Of a DNA stretch of 64,000 nucleotides, positions 1-9,568 are shown piece by piece. The stretch lies in assembly GCF_003347495.1 (NCBI RefSeq), contig NZ_QCXY01000009.1:186001-250000 (forward strand). Direction: 5' to 3'. Numbering within the stretch: the first letter of the stretch is position 1; every line of letters begins with the position of its first letter. The stretch is from Pleomorphovibrio marinus. Lineage in GTDB: Bacteria; Bacteroidota; Bacteroidia; Cytophagales; Cyclobacteriaceae. Under the pieces are notes generated by a model. That model did not search any database. It had not been told where the DNA came from and was given only the letters and a program-made list of their open reading frames with translations. The position numbers and the translations under genes are program-made.

Positions 1-953
1 TACAGAACCTCTAGCAACTCATCCTTGGAAGTAAATTTGTCCTCACCCCCAAACAATGTGGCATAAAGGCGATTTTCAGCCTTTATCAGAAAGGGTTCTA
101 CATGGTGAAAAGTAAGTCTCCTTCTCACTTTTCGAATATCTCTGTAATAACATTTCAGGATAGAATTTTGAAGTTTATCTGCAACCTTTTCGGTAATATT
201 ATGCGTGACGTAAGGATTTCCGTCCCTGTCTCCACCCGGCCAAAATCCAACCTTAAGCAAATTAGGGTTTTCCCAATTGTGCAAGGGAATTTCCAACCTG
301 TTCAACATCCTAACCACAACTTCGCTAATACTAGGATAAAATACATATTCTAAAAACCAGGAAAGGCTTACTGCTTCATCGTAGGGAGTGGGTTTTTCTT
401 TATTGATAAAACCGGTTTTCCCCAATTGCTGAAGAAGTAGGTTGATCATCCCGAGATCATTGTTCCTGATAGCGGCTTCAAGATCGGTAATAATGGCCAA
501 AACGTTTCCGGGATAGAACTGGGTGGGGTGGGCGGTAAGGGTAAGCCGAATGGAGAATTTTTTTAGCTTATCAATCAGCTCCTCTTTTTTGTTGTCATTT
601 TCCACTCTTGAAATTAGAGCTGACATCGTACCCTTGCCCTTTAGGTCATTCACCTTTTCGAAAGCAGCATCTTCTATGGAGTCGAACAAAACAACTTGGC
701 GTTCGATGTATTGCACCATTTTGAAGAGCAAGTCGTTTCTTTCTTTTTCGGTTTTGTCCGACATCAGTTCCTCAAAAAACTGATTAATGATTTGTTTAGG
801 TGTCCTGTTTTTTTCAAAACCCGTTTGGCAAGCACTTGTCAATATAGGCAGCAAGGTGCCTGTTCGGTAAATATGGTCAAAAGGCAAGTCCAAAAAAAGA
901 CTGTTATAGATGGTAAACCTTTTGGCCACCTCAGTCTCATATACATTAGGCAT
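1..953 (-). CDS. ppc: Phosphoenolpyruvate carboxylase, N-terminal part (runs off the window)
   Basis: Reverse-strand reading frame open from ATG at 953 to the window edge, giving about 317 residues of a protein that is usually about 850-900 long. It should carboxylate PEP to oxaloacetate, an anaplerotic step in the cytoplasm. Two family hallmarks are visible: LTAHPTQ near residue 140 (the catalytic-His LTAHPTE motif, here with Gln for Glu) and FWPGGDRDGNPYVT near residue 245 (the GGDRDGNP motif). The frame is uninterrupted, so the gene looks intact as far as it is visible; the C-terminal half lies outside the window. It is transcribed away from the Mrp operon. Confidence is high from the two motifs. 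Confidence 0.9.
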   Translation of the reverse strand, partial: MPNVYETEVAKRFTIYNSLFLDLPFDHIYRTGTLLPILTSACQTGFEKNRTPKQIINQFFEELMSDKTEKERNDLLFKMVQYIERQVVLFDSIEDAAFEKVNDLKGKGTMSALISRVENDNKKEELIDKLKKFSIRLTLTAHPTQFYPGNVLAIITDLEAAIRNNDLGMINLLLQQLGKTGFINKEKPTPYDEAVSLSWFLEYVFYPSISEVVVRMLNRLEIPLHNWENPNLLKVGFWPGGDRDGNPYVTHNITEKVADKLQNSILKCYYRDIRKVRRRLTFHHVEPFLIKAENRLYATLFGGEDKFTSKDELLEVL

Positions 954-1149
954 GGTCTGATTGGTTTGCGTTATACGTTTCGAATTACTCAAAAATGAAC
1001 AATTTTTTGCTTTATCCCTTAATTTCCTCCTTTTTAATTTTCCTAATTGGAAAATTCCGTATTGGAAAGAGGATTCTATTATGCTCTTAATCAGATGAGT
1101 GTAATTTCATTATCACCATCTAAAAAATCAAATTTCATGTTACAACAAT

Positions 1150-1157
1150 TATTTTTG
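1150..1157 (+). promoter_or_regulatory. Possible -7 box upstream of the Mrp operon
   Basis: TATTTTTG matches the Bacteroidota sigma-A -7 consensus TAnnTTTG and lies about 40 bases before the mrpA start. No convincing -33 TTTG sits at the usual distance, so this is weak. The 244-base gap 954-1197 between the divergent ppc and mrpA genes must hold both promoters. Confidence 0.3.
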
Positions 1158-1197
1158 TATTTTTAGCACAAAGAAACCAACCTTTAACCATTTTAAA

Positions 1198-3504
1198 ATG
1201 CTGATAGCCATTCTGGCGGGGTTTTTATTAGCCCTGTTTATGCCTAATGTTATTAGGGGACTGAAAGGCAAGTCTTCCATAGGGATAGCTTTGCTTCCTT
1301 TTTCCCTGTTTTCCTATTTTATCAGCTTTCTCCCTAGGATCAGCTCGGGAGAAACTTTGCATTTCAATTGGTCTTGGGTGCCTAGCCTAGGGGTGGGCTT
1401 GGATTTTTACCTAGACGGGCTTAGTTTGTTGTTTACCCTTCTCATCACCGGCATAGGAACCTTAGTATTTGTTTATACCTCCTCCTACCTGAAAGGCCAC
1501 CAGTACCTGGATAGGTTCTATGCCTATTTATCCATGTTCATGGCTTCCATGCTGGGAGTGGTGATGGCAGACAACATCATTACCTTGTTTATCTTTTGGG
1601 AGCTTACCAGTATTAGCTCCTTTTTCCTAATTGGCTTTAACAACGACAGCGAACCCTCGCGCAAGTCTGCCCTTACCGCATTAGGAGTTACCGGTTTTGG
1701 AGGGCTATTTTTACTTGCGGGCATGGTGACCTTAGGATACATTACAGATGAATTCCAAATTTCCTCCCTTGCTGCCATGTCCGGCGAAATACATGGCCAC
1801 GATCTCTATCCCTGGGTTATCGGTCTGGTGTTCATAGGTGCATTTACCAAATCTGCCCAATTCCCCTTTCATTTCTGGTTGCCGGGAGCCATGAAAGCAC
1901 CCACTCCAGTATCCACCTACCTACACTCTGCCACTATGGTAAAAGCGGGCATCTATTTATTGGCGCGATTCACTCCGATCCTGGGAAATCATGTCATGTG
2001 GAATACCACGCTCATTATTGTGGGGAGCATAACCATGTTATATGCGGCCCTCCATGCCATCTTTCGGTTAGACCTTAAGGGCATTTTGGCCTATTCTACA
2101 ATTTCAGCTCTAGGCATACTTACCTTCCTTATAGGCTTGGGTACGGAAGAGGCCCTTACCGCCGCAGCGGTATTTATACTGGTACATGCGCTTTACAAAG
2201 CCACACTATTTCTTATCACAGGCATCATAGACCACGAGACGGGTACTAGGGACGTATCCCAGCTAGGAGGTCTGAATAAAATTATGCTTCCAGTGGGCAT
2301 CGCCGGATTATTGGCCGCAGTATCCAATGCGGGAATTCCTCCTTCCTTTGGGTTTGTAGGCAAGGACCTGATCTATGAGGCTACCCTACATTTTGGAGAC
2401 CTAGCCTGGGTGTTGACCGGAGCAGCCATTGTGACCAATGTAGCCTTACTATTTGCCGGGTTTTTGGCGGGTATTAAACCTTTTGTTGGAAAATTGCCAG
2501 AAAAATTCTCCAAGCTACATTTACCTGGGCCAGCTATGTGGGTGCCTCCCCTGATTCTTGCTGTTTTGGGTATTCTTTTTGGGCTGATTCCTCCCTTAGT
2601 GGATGGTCCACTGATTAAGCCAATAGTGGCGGCCCTCACATTGCAGGATCCGGATTTCTATTTGCACCTCTGGCATGGGTTTAACGTGATACTTGCCCTC
2701 AGTGTAGCAACCATTGCTACGGGTATCGCCTTGTATTTTATTATAAAGCCCTCTGAGGCACTACTTGGAAAAGCCACACGTTTCGAATCCATTTCCCCGC
2801 ATAGTATGGTAAAAGGGCTTGGAAGGGGCTTTACCTGGTTTTCGGCCAAGTGGACCAATTTTCTGCAAAATGGCTATCTCCGCTACTACCTGATCACCAT
2901 ACTTTCCTTTCTTACCTTTTTGCTTGCTTATAGGCTCTTTTTGGGAGTAGAGATTTATGTGGACACCAGCGTACTATCAGAAATTACCATTTATGAAGCC
3001 ATAATTGTTCTCATTATGGCCTCTGCGATTTTCTTCACAGTATTTACCAAGTCAAGGCTTGCCGCGGTGGCATCTATGGGGGTAGTGGGTTACTCTTTTT
3101 GTTTGATATTTCTGTTTTATTCTGCTCCGGACCTGGCCATGACCCAGTTTTCCATAGATACACTTACGGTAATTTTGTTTGTGTTGGTGATCTACAACCT
3201 GCCGAAATACCTTAAGCTATCCGACAACCGGGACAGAATTAGGGATGGGTTGCTTTCCCTTATATTCGGGGCAATGATCAGTATCCTTACCCTGGAAGTG
3301 CTGAACGAATCTGTTCAAAAAGACATCTCGACCTATTATGCGGAAAATGCCTATCTGCTGGGAAAAGGGAAAAACGTGGTCAATGTAATTCTGGTGGACT
3401 TCAGGGGATTTGACACCATGGTAGAAATCACCGTATTGGCCATTGCAGCATTAGGAGTATTTAGTTTGTTGAAACTACGGCTTAAAAGCATTGAAAAAGA
3501 GTAA
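1198..3504 (+). CDS. mrpA: Na+/H+ antiporter subunit A (MrpA/MnhA, NuoL-like)
   Basis: A 768-residue polytopic membrane protein, close to the usual 750-800 for MrpA. In this family it is the NuoL-like large subunit that, with the other Mrp subunits, exchanges Na+ for H+. The proton-antiporter domain fills the N-terminal two thirds, with the conserved Glu in IFWELTSISSF near residue 137 and HSATMVKAGIYLLARF near residue 243. The C-terminal part after about residue 560 carries the extra MrpA-type helices, including the DLAMTQFSIDTLTV segment. It is the first gene of a seven-gene mrpABCDEFG operon, with mrpB starting 3 bases after its stop. ATG at 1198 is followed at once by a hydrophobic helix. 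Confidence 0.95.
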   Translation: MLIAILAGFLLALFMPNVIRGLKGKSSIGIALLPFSLFSYFISFLPRISSGETLHFNWSWVPSLGVGLDFYLDGLSLLFTLLITGIGTLVFVYTSSYLKGHQYLDRFYAYLSMFMASMLGVVMADNIITLFIFWELTSISSFFLIGFNNDSEPSRKSALTALGVTGFGGLFLLAGMVTLGYITDEFQISSLAAMSGEIHGHDLYPWVIGLVFIGAFTKSAQFPFHFWLPGAMKAPTPVSTYLHSATMVKAGIYLLARFTPILGNHVMWNTTLIIVGSITMLYAALHAIFRLDLKGILAYSTISALGILTFLIGLGTEEALTAAAVFILVHALYKATLFLITGIIDHETGTRDVSQLGGLNKIMLPVGIAGLLAAVSNAGIPPSFGFVGKDLIYEATLHFGDLAWVLTGAAIVTNVALLFAGFLAGIKPFVGKLPEKFSKLHLPGPAMWVPPLILAVLGILFGLIPPLVDGPLIKPIVAALTLQDPDFYLHLWHGFNVILALSVATIATGIALYFIIKPSEALLGKATRFESISPHSMVKGLGRGFTWFSAKWTNFLQNGYLRYYLITILSFLTFLLAYRLFLGVEIYVDTSVLSEITIYEAIIVLIMASAIFFTVFTKSRLAAVASMGVVGYSFCLIFLFYSAPDLAMTQFSIDTLTVILFVLVIYNLPKYLKLSDNRDRIRDGLLSLIFGAMISILTLEVLNESVQKDISTYYAENAYLLGKGKNVVNVILVDFRGFDTMVEITVLAIAALGVFSLLKLRLKSIEKE

Positions 3505-3507
3505 ATT

Positions 3508-3918
3508 ATGAAGACCATCATATTTCAAACCGCATCCAATTACCTGCTTCCTCTGCTGTTGCTGTTTTCGGTGTTTATTTTACTCCGGGGACATTACCTT
3601 CCCGGGGGTGGCTTTGTGGGGGGGCTTATCGCCAGTATCGCCTTTGTGATTCACTCCTTTGCCAACGGACTGGAAAAAACAAGGAGCATCATCAAGTTTC
3701 ACCCTGGATTCCTTATGCCCGTTGGATTGGTTTTTGCCATTGGTGCAGGAGCCGCACCCTGGTTTGTAGGACAGCCTTTTATGACAGGGCTTTGGTTTGA
3801 AGACCCCATTCCTGTAATAGGTATGGTAGGTTCTGCTTTGTTTTTTGATACAGGGGTATTTTTGGTCGTGATTGGGGTCTCCCTCACCATTATTTTCACC
3901 ATTTCAGAGACCTTATAG
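3508..3918 (+). CDS. mrpB: Na+/H+ antiporter subunit B (MrpB)
   Basis: A 136-residue membrane protein with about four hydrophobic segments, the size of a stand-alone MrpB. The early motif [14 protein letters not shown] (about residues 27-40) is characteristic of MrpB and of the matching C-terminal region of MrpA fusions. It is an integral subunit of the Mrp complex in the cytoplasmic membrane. The gene lies 3 bases after mrpA, and the mrpC ATG follows one base after its stop, so the genes are almost certainly co-transcribed. Confidence 0.93.
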   Translation: MKTIIFQTASNYLLPLLLLFSVFILLRGHYLPGGGFVGGLIASIAFVIHSFANGLEKTRSIIKFHPGFLMPVGLVFAIGAGAAPWFVGQPFMTGLWFEDPIPVIGMVGSALFFDTGVFLVVIGVSLTIIFTISETL

Positions 3919-3919
3919 C

Positions 3920-4273
3920 ATGGAAATTTTACTCGTCATAATTATTGGCCTTCTTTATGCCGCTGGCATATATATGATCTTAAGGCGTAGTCTAGTGAAG
4001 CTGATCATAGGCCTGATACTACTGGGCAACGGTGCCAACATGTTGATTTTTCTATTGGGAAGAGTGGTAAAGGGCCACCCACCAATTATAGGTCCCACAG
4101 AAAAAATCCTTGCGGACATGTATGCGGACCCTTTGCCACAAGCCCTTATTCTTACAGCCATTGTGATTAGCTTTGGTTTACAGGCTTTTGCCATCATACT
4201 GGTGAAAATGGCCTATAAAGTGGTGAAAACCGACGACCTGGACGAGATGAATGCAACCGACGAAGACCTATGA
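3920..4273 (+). CDS. mrpC: Na+/H+ antiporter subunit C (MrpC, NuoK-like)
   Basis: A 117-residue protein with three transmembrane segments, homologous to NuoK. The family feature [20 protein letters not shown] is visible around residues 28-47, and a second conserved stretch, [16 protein letters not shown], follows. I chose ATG at 3920 ([10 protein letters not shown]) because the longer in-frame TTG start at 3872 would lie inside mrpB and add a non-family tail. The stop overlaps the mrpD start as ATGA, which suggests translational coupling. Confidence 0.93.
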   Translation: MEILLVIIIGLLYAAGIYMILRRSLVKLIIGLILLGNGANMLIFLLGRVVKGHPPIIGPTEKILADMYADPLPQALILTAIVISFGLQAFAIILVKMAYKVVKTDDLDEMNATDEDL

Positions 4274-5781
4274 GTAATCCCTATATAGTTTTACCTATTA
4301 TTTTCCAGCTTTTCTTGGCCATTTTGCTGATGTTTTGCTGGACACAAAAAAACCTGCAAAAGTTGGTCAGCACAGTAGGTTCATTAATTGCCGTGGCCAT
4401 TGCCGTGATCATGTTTGCGCAGGTGTGGAAATCTGGTACCTTGGTCACACAAGCAGGAAATTGGGGAGCCCCCTTTGGCATCACCTTCGTAGCAGACACC
4501 TTCAGTGTACTCATGGTGCTTCTTACCACACTTTCAGGGTTGGCCGTTAGTGTTTTTTCCGTCGGAGCAGTAAGAAATGCACGGGTAAAATTTGGGTATT
4601 TCCCCATTCTTCACTTCCTGATAATGGGCCTTTGTGGTGCTTTCCTGGCGGGTGACATTTTCAACCTTTACGTTTGGTTTGAAATTATTATTATTTCCTC
4701 TTTTGTGTTGATTACCATTGGGGGGGAAAAAGCCCAATTGGAGGGCTCCATCAAGTACGTCACCATGAACTTGCTGGCATCGGTGGTGTTTCTCACCGCC
4801 ATTGCAGTACTTTATGGGCTCACCGGAAGTCTCAATATGGCTGACCTTTCCCTTAAAGTGGCGGAAATTGAGAACCGGGGGCTGGTGAATGTAACTGCAA
4901 TTTTGTTCCTTGTCGGTTTTGGCATAAAATCAGCCGTCTTTCCCTTGTATTTTTGGCTACCTGCCTCCTACCATACCCCCCCTCCAGCTATTTCTGCCAT
5001 TTTTGGTGGACTCTTGACAAAGGTGGGCATCTATGCACTTTTACGCGTTTTCACGCTGATCTTTATACCGGATGCCTTTATGATCACCCTCATCAGTATT
5101 ATGGCGGCTTTGACTATACTTTCCGGAGGCATCGGGGCAATGATACAGAACAATATCCGGAAAATATTCAGTTACCTGATTATTTGCCATATAGGTTTTA
5201 TGCTCGCTGGGTTGGGCATGTACACAGAATTGGCCATTCTGGGAACCGTGTTTTATCTGGTTCATGACATTATCGTAAAGACCAACCTCTTCATGGTGAG
5301 CGGACTGATATTCAAAATCAAGGGCACCTACAGCCTGAGGTTATTGGGTGGCTTTTACAAAGATTACCCCAAGCTGTCCCTGCTGATGGCCATACCCTTG
5401 TTCAGTTTAGTGGGAATCCCCCCGCTTTCTGGGTTTTGGGCTAAGTTCTATTTAATCCGGGGAGGCTTGGAGGTGGATAATTTGGTGCTGGTGGGCTTTA
5501 TCATATTGGGAAGTTTCCTTACCTTGTTTATCATCGCAAGATTTTGGTCAGAGGCATTCTGGAAAACCGGAGAGGAGCTGCCGAAAAAACTTAAAGTAAA
5601 ATACTACCATGAACTCAAACCGCTAAAGCAGAAAGCCATGGTGGTTTCCATATTATTCCTTGCCTTTATCTCTCTAGGAATTGGTTTGGGTGCAGAATAC
5701 GTAATACAGGTCGCCAGCCGGGTTGCAGAGGAATTGATGAACCCGCAGTCCTATATTGAAGCCGTTTTAGGAAAATTATAA
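4270..5781 (+). CDS. mrpD: Na+/H+ antiporter subunit D (MrpD, NuoM/N-like)
   Basis: A 503-residue polytopic protein of the NuoM/NuoN proton-antiporter family, the normal MrpD length. The conserved Glu in [14 protein letters not shown] (about residue 137) and the Lys in [15 protein letters not shown] (about residue 219) mark the predicted proton path. It is the second antiporter-like subunit of the complex. The start overlaps mrpC by 4 bases, and mrpE begins 13 bases after the stop. Confidence 0.95.
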   Translation: MSNPYIVLPIIFQLFLAILLMFCWTQKNLQKLVSTVGSLIAVAIAVIMFAQVWKSGTLVTQAGNWGAPFGITFVADTFSVLMVLLTTLSGLAVSVFSVGAVRNARVKFGYFPILHFLIMGLCGAFLAGDIFNLYVWFEIIIISSFVLITIGGEKAQLEGSIKYVTMNLLASVVFLTAIAVLYGLTGSLNMADLSLKVAEIENRGLVNVTAILFLVGFGIKSAVFPLYFWLPASYHTPPPAISAIFGGLLTKVGIYALLRVFTLIFIPDAFMITLISIMAALTILSGGIGAMIQNNIRKIFSYLIICHIGFMLAGLGMYTELAILGTVFYLVHDIIVKTNLFMVSGLIFKIKGTYSLRLLGGFYKDYPKLSLLMAIPLFSLVGIPPLSGFWAKFYLIRGGLEVDNLVLVGFIILGSFLTLFIIARFWSEAFWKTGEELPKKLKVKYYHELKPLKQKAMVVSILFLAFISLGIGLGAEYVIQVASRVAEELMNPQSYIEAVLGKL

Positions 5782-5794
5782 GCTATTTTCAACC

Positions 5795-6274
5795 ATGATA
5801 AAGACCCGCTTTCTCAGCAACCTCCTGCTTTCCTTCATCTGGTTGGCAATTACCGGTACCTTTACCTTCCAGAATTTTGTTTTCGGTTTCCTATTGAGTT
5901 TTATTTTGATGTGGTTAATTACCACGAATAGAAGAGAGGAAAAATACTATTCCCGAGGCCCCAAACTTATCGGTTTCGTCTTCTTCTTTCTCTATGAACT
6001 GGTAAAGGCCAACCTCCAGGTAGCCTATGATGTGATCACGCCCAGTTATTACATGGAGCCAGGCATCATTAGAATCCCCTTGACTGCCAAAACTAACCTG
6101 GAAATCACCCTTCTGGCAAACCTCATCACCCTTACACCAGGCACCTTAAGCCTCGACGTATCCGATGACCGGAAAGTCCTCTACGTACATGCTATGTATG
6201 TGAAGGACAAGGAGGAGTTTATTGCAAGCATCAAAAATGGATTTGAAAGAAAATTACTGGAGATACTGAGATGA
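5795..6274 (+). CDS. mrpE: Na+/H+ antiporter subunit E (MrpE)
   Basis: A 159-residue protein with N-terminal membrane helices and a soluble C-terminal half. The family stretch NLITLTPGTLSLDV (about residues 109-122) is characteristic of MrpE. MrpE has no counterpart in Complex I and is needed for assembly or function of the Mrp complex. Its stop overlaps the mrpF start by 4 bases (ATGA). Confidence 0.93.
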   Translation: MIKTRFLSNLLLSFIWLAITGTFTFQNFVFGFLLSFILMWLITTNRREEKYYSRGPKLIGFVFFFLYELVKANLQVAYDVITPSYYMEPGIIRIPLTAKTNLEITLLANLITLTPGTLSLDVSDDRKVLYVHAMYVKDKEEFIASIKNGFERKLLEILR

Positions 6275-6546
6275 ATTTATACGACTACCTATATTATGTG
6301 ATTTTGCCGGTACTTGCCATCTGTACCATTATCATCTTTGCACGCTTCCTTATGGGACCTACCCTTTCAGACCGGGTCGTTGCACTTGACTTGCTGCTTA
6401 CCACAGGAATAGGGATCATCGCTGTTTACAGTATTCATACCGATCAGCCCACATTTTTGGATATTGCCATGATCTTGGCCCTTATTGCCTTTTTGGGAAC
6501 CGTGGCCTTTTCTTATTACCTGGAAAAAAGAGAGAAAAATGAATGA
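6271..6546 (+). CDS. mrpF: Na+/H+ antiporter subunit F (MrpF)
   Basis: A 91-residue protein with three transmembrane helices. The stretch FLMGPTLSDRVVALDLL is the typical MrpF signature (GPT..DRV.ALD). It is a small membrane subunit of the Mrp complex. It overlaps mrpE by 4 bases upstream and mrpG by 8 bases downstream, continuing the tightly packed operon. Confidence 0.93.
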   Translation: MNLYDYLYYVILPVLAICTIIIFARFLMGPTLSDRVVALDLLLTTGIGIIAVYSIHTDQPTFLDIAMILALIAFLGTVAFSYYLEKREKNE

Positions 6547-6919
6547 GATTATCATCTTTATATTGTCTACCGCAGGAGCCGTGTTTATCTTGCTCGCTGC
6601 CATAGGAGTAGTACGAATGCCGGACCTTTTCCTGAGGATTTCTGTGACTACTAAAGCCGCAACCTTAGGAATTGGCTTGATTTTGGTGGCAGCAGCGGTA
6701 TATTTTCAGGATACTGCCATTACCTCTAGGGTATTGGCCATCATCCTGTTTATGCTACTCACCGCACCTGTAGGAGCGCATATGATTGGAAGGGCCTCTT
6801 ATTTCACAGGAGTGAAAATGTGGATAAAAAGCAGGCACGATGACTTAAAGGGTAAGTATGATCCTAAAACGCACAAACTTTCCAGCGAAGACACACCCAA
6901 AAAAATACCCAAAACATGA
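6539..6919 (+). CDS. mrpG: Na+/H+ antiporter subunit G (MrpG)
   Basis: A 126-residue protein with three hydrophobic segments and a basic cytoplasmic tail. The motif GVVRMPDLFLRISVTTKAATLG (start about residue 21, shown in part: RMPDLFLRISVTTKAAT) is typical of MrpG. I chose ATG at 6539 rather than the TTG at 6485, which would lie deep inside mrpF. The last subunit of the operon; its TGA overlaps the next start as ATGA. Confidence 0.93.
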   Translation: MNEIIIFILSTAGAVFILLAAIGVVRMPDLFLRISVTTKAATLGIGLILVAAAVYFQDTAITSRVLAIILFMLLTAPVGAHMIGRASYFTGVKMWIKSRHDDLKGKYDPKTHKLSSEDTPKKIPKT

Positions 6920-8067
6920 AAAAAAACCTATTGCTAAGTACTTTGGCCAGCCTGGCATTTGCCTGTGGAGGCCCAACTGAAAACAAAGAGGAAACCCAAG
7001 TTACAACCATGGAAGAAAAAAGCTATCAATTTCTATTGGGGTCCTACACCGACGAACCATCACAGGGCATCTATTTGGTGGAGTTTAGCCCCTCTTCCTC
7101 AGCCTTCAACGTGCTGGCCACTGCCAGTGAACCTGAAAACCCCTCCTTTCTAACTGTCAATGAAAACCAAGACAGGGTCTATAATGTGGAAGAAACCGGG
7201 GGACCAGATGGGGGAAAAGTAAGTTCCTTTAAACTGGAAGATGGACGCTTTGAAAAAATCAATACCGTATCCGCTAAAGGAAACGGGCCTTGCTACGTGG
7301 CCATGGATCCTAAGGGCAACTTTGTGGTGGCCGGCAACTACTCGGCAGGCAGTTTTGCCGTACTTCCCATAGGGGAAGACGGTAAGCTGGAAGAAGCAGT
7401 GCATGCAGTGAAACATGAAGGAAGCAGCGCCAACCCAAACCGGCAGAAACAGCCGCATGTACATTCGGTGTTGTTTCACCCTTCTGAGGATAAAATGCTG
7501 ATTGCGGACTTAGGCACTGATGAGGTGGTCGTCTATGATTTTGACGGCGCAAAGGAAAAACCTTTGAATGAAAAGGCCAGCTTCAGGCTTAAGGTTGAGC
7601 CCGGCGCAGGCCCCAGGCACATGGTTTTTAATGACGATGGGGACCGCCTTTACCTAGTACATGAAATCACCGCTGAAATAGGAGTTTATTCCTATGAGGA
7701 TGGAAAATTGAGCCACTTGGAAACGCATAGCCTATTAAGGGAGGGGTTCGATGGAAAAGTAGGTGCTGCAGAGGTGAGGCTTTCTCCGGATGGCAAGTTC
7801 TTGTATGTATCCAACCGGGGGGAGGCCAATGAGATCATAGCATACAAAATACAGGACGAGGGCAAACTAAGCCATGTCCAGACCATCTCCTCTGGAGGGG
7901 AAGCCCCAAGAAATTTCAACATCACTCCAGATGGAAAATACATGTTGGTAGGCCACCAGGGCAGTAACACCCTCTTGGCTTTTGAAAGAAATGAGGAAAC
8001 AGGCGAGCTCAGTCCAATGGATATAAGCTTAAACATCAATAAGCCCGTTTATATCAAATTTCTTTGA
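6916..8067 (+). CDS. Exported lactonase-type 7-bladed beta-propeller lipoprotein (6-phosphogluconolactonase-like)
   Basis: A 383-residue lipoprotein: a short basic start, a hydrophobic stretch and the lipobox LAFAC with Cys17, which predicts anchoring outside the cytoplasm. The mature part has the lactonase family pattern (PF10282), with YNVEETGG, GNGPCYVAMDPKGNFVVAGNY (read in two pieces), QPHVHSV, GPRHMVF, RLSPDGKFLYVSNRG and NFNITPDGKYMLVGHQGSNT. Cytoplasmic E. coli Pgl of this fold hydrolyses 6-phosphogluconolactone. An exported lipoprotein is more likely to act on an extracytoplasmic sugar lactone, which I infer. It overlaps mrpG by 4 bases, so it should be translated with the antiporter, an odd functional pairing. 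Confidence 0.85.
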   Translation: MKKNLLLSTLASLAFACGGPTENKEETQVTTMEEKSYQFLLGSYTDEPSQGIYLVEFSPSSSAFNVLATASEPENPSFLTVNENQDRVYNVEETGGPDGGKVSSFKLEDGRFEKINTVSAKGNGPCYVAMDPKGNFVVAGNYSAGSFAVLPIGEDGKLEEAVHAVKHEGSSANPNRQKQPHVHSVLFHPSEDKMLIADLGTDEVVVYDFDGAKEKPLNEKASFRLKVEPGAGPRHMVFNDDGDRLYLVHEITAEIGVYSYEDGKLSHLETHSLLREGFDGKVGAAEVRLSPDGKFLYVSNRGEANEIIAYKIQDEGKLSHVQTISSGGEAPRNFNITPDGKYMLVGHQGSNTLLAFERNEETGELSPMDISLNINKPVYIKFL

Positions 8068-8181
8068 TTCTGTAGTCTTCCAATTGAAAAAAAAATCACA
8101 GAAACAGTCAGATTTACTTATTATTGAAGGTTAAAATCATACTTGGAGTTACGACTCCTACACGAAAAATTTCTGTATACA

Positions 8182-9213
8182 ATGCTTACCAGTGAGTTGG
8201 GGTATAAAACCCTCTTGGATCGTAGGGCCACCGAGAAAGCCATCGACATGGTCAAAAGCACCTTCCCGTTGCTTTTATCCGAAAGGCTGAATTTGTTCAA
8301 AGTTTCCTGCCCCCTGGCCATCACTGATGGCACGGGGATCAATGATGACCTAAACGGGGTAGAGCGTCCTGTGCGATTTCCAATCAAAAACCAGCAGGAT
8401 GCCCAAGCTGTGGTGGTACAATCACTTGCCAAGTGGAAACGTTGGCAACTCGCAGAGCTCGAGGTGGAACCCGGAGAAGGGATCATTACCGACATGAGGG
8501 CCCTGCGCCCCGATGAGGACTACAGCCCCATACACTCTCTCTATGTAGATCAGTGGGACTGGGAAAAACGGATCCAGGCCAGTCAACGCAACTTAGATCA
8601 GCTCAAAAGCAGCGTGGAATCGATCTATGCCGCCTACAAAGAAATGGAGGCGATCCTTTACGATGAATTTCCTGAGATTACCCCAGTTTTACCTGAAGAG
8701 GTCACCTTTTTGGATACAGAAACCCTTTTGCAAGCTTACCCTGACCTAAGTCCCAAACAAAGGGAAGACAAAATAGCGGAAAAGTATGGTGCTGTCTTCT
8801 TGATGGGGATAGGGGGAAATCTCAGCAATAACGAGCCCCATGACGGAAGGGCTCCCGATTATGATGATTGGAGTACCCTTACTGGGGAAGGATTTCGCGG
8901 ACTAAACGGAGATTTGTTGGTTTGGAATCCCGTCCTGCAAAGATCCTTTGAATTGTCCTCCATGGGTATACGGGTAGATGCCCAATGCCTGGAAAAGCAA
9001 CTGAAAATCGCAAATGCGACAAACAGGAAAGGCCTATTCTTTCACCATAAACTTCTCAATGGAGAACTTCCTGAAAGTATAGGTGGTGGGATTGGACAGT
9101 CCAGAACCTGTATGTATCTGCTGAGAAAGATTCATATTGGTGAGGTTCAGGCTGGTATATGGCCTGAAGCGGAAATAAAATCCTGCCTGGAAGCAGGTAT
9201 CAAATTGATGTAA
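8182..9213 (+). CDS. asnA: Aspartate-ammonia ligase (asparagine synthetase A)
   Basis: About 343 residues, near the 330 of E. coli AsnA. It makes asparagine from aspartate, ammonia and ATP in the cytoplasm and has a class II aminoacyl-tRNA synthetase-like fold. Clear AsnA blocks: ALRPDEDYSPIHSLYVDQWDW, seen as ALRPDED and YVDQWDWEK, then VFLMGIGGNLS, RAPDYDDWST, GLNGDLLVWNPVL, ELSSMGIRVD and the C-terminal IGGGIGQSR. I use ATG at 8182 because the E. coli N-terminus aligns just after it; an in-frame TTG at 8143 would add 13 residues. No Shine-Dalgarno is visible, which is normal here. It stands alone between the Mrp block and the cold-shock gene. Confidence 0.93.
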   Translation: MLTSELGYKTLLDRRATEKAIDMVKSTFPLLLSERLNLFKVSCPLAITDGTGINDDLNGVERPVRFPIKNQQDAQAVVVQSLAKWKRWQLAELEVEPGEGIITDMRALRPDEDYSPIHSLYVDQWDWEKRIQASQRNLDQLKSSVESIYAAYKEMEAILYDEFPEITPVLPEEVTFLDTETLLQAYPDLSPKQREDKIAEKYGAVFLMGIGGNLSNNEPHDGRAPDYDDWSTLTGEGFRGLNGDLLVWNPVLQRSFELSSMGIRVDAQCLEKQLKIANATNRKGLFFHHKLLNGELPESIGGGIGQSRTCMYLLRKIHIGEVQAGIWPEAEIKSCLEAGIKLM

Positions 9214-9313
9214 ATTAAATTGACTTTTCCGAAAATATTTTTGGGCAGATGTTTTATTTGCAAAAAGATTCCTTACCTTTACACCCATTAATACATCAAT
9301 TACAATTACAATT

Positions 9314-9511
9314 ATGAACACAGGAAAAGTAAAATTTTTTAATGAATCCAAAGGATTCGGTTTTATTATTGACGATGAGTCGTCTAAAGAGTATTTTGTG
9401 CATGTCTCTGGCTTGATCGATGAGATCAGAGAGGACGATGACGTTTCTTTCGATTTGAAAGAAGGCAGAAAAGGTCTGAATGCTGTTAATGTGAAGGTAG
9501 TAAATCTATAA
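9314..9511 (+). CDS. Cold-shock domain protein
   Basis: A 65-residue cold-shock domain protein. RNP-1-like KGFGFI (residues 14-19) and RNP-2-like YFVHVSGL (28-35) are both present, so it should bind single-stranded RNA or DNA as an RNA chaperone. The protein is acidic and covers the whole 65-70 residue domain with no extension. A perfect TAnnTTTG box (TATTTTTG, 9236-9243) lies about 70 bases upstream without a well-placed -33 element. A strong intrinsic terminator follows, so it is probably monocistronic. Confidence 0.93.
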   Translation: MNTGKVKFFNESKGFGFIIDDESSKEYFVHVSGLIDEIREDDDVSFDLKEGRKGLNAVNVKVVNL

Positions 9512-9536
9512 CATAACATTTAACATCAGTAAATTG

Positions 9537-9568
9537 AAACGACCCTTTAAATGGGTCGTTTTTTTTTG
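9537..9568 (+). terminator. Intrinsic terminator of the cold-shock gene
   Basis: A perfect 9-bp stem (AAACGACCC, 9537-9545, with GGGTCGTTT, 9553-9561) closes a 7-base AT-rich loop and runs straight into a tract of T residues. It lies 26 bases after the cold-shock stop codon. Confidence 0.9.

Noticed and set aside
102-998. Three plus-strand reading frames of 83-100 codons
   Set aside because: They lie antisense to the PEP carboxylase reading frame, which has clear catalytic motifs.
3872-3919. Longer TTG start for mrpC (and similar TTG extensions for mrpG, asnA, tesA, batD)
   Set aside because: Each extension enters the previous gene or lies at or before the predicted promoter or family start, and a good ATG follows.
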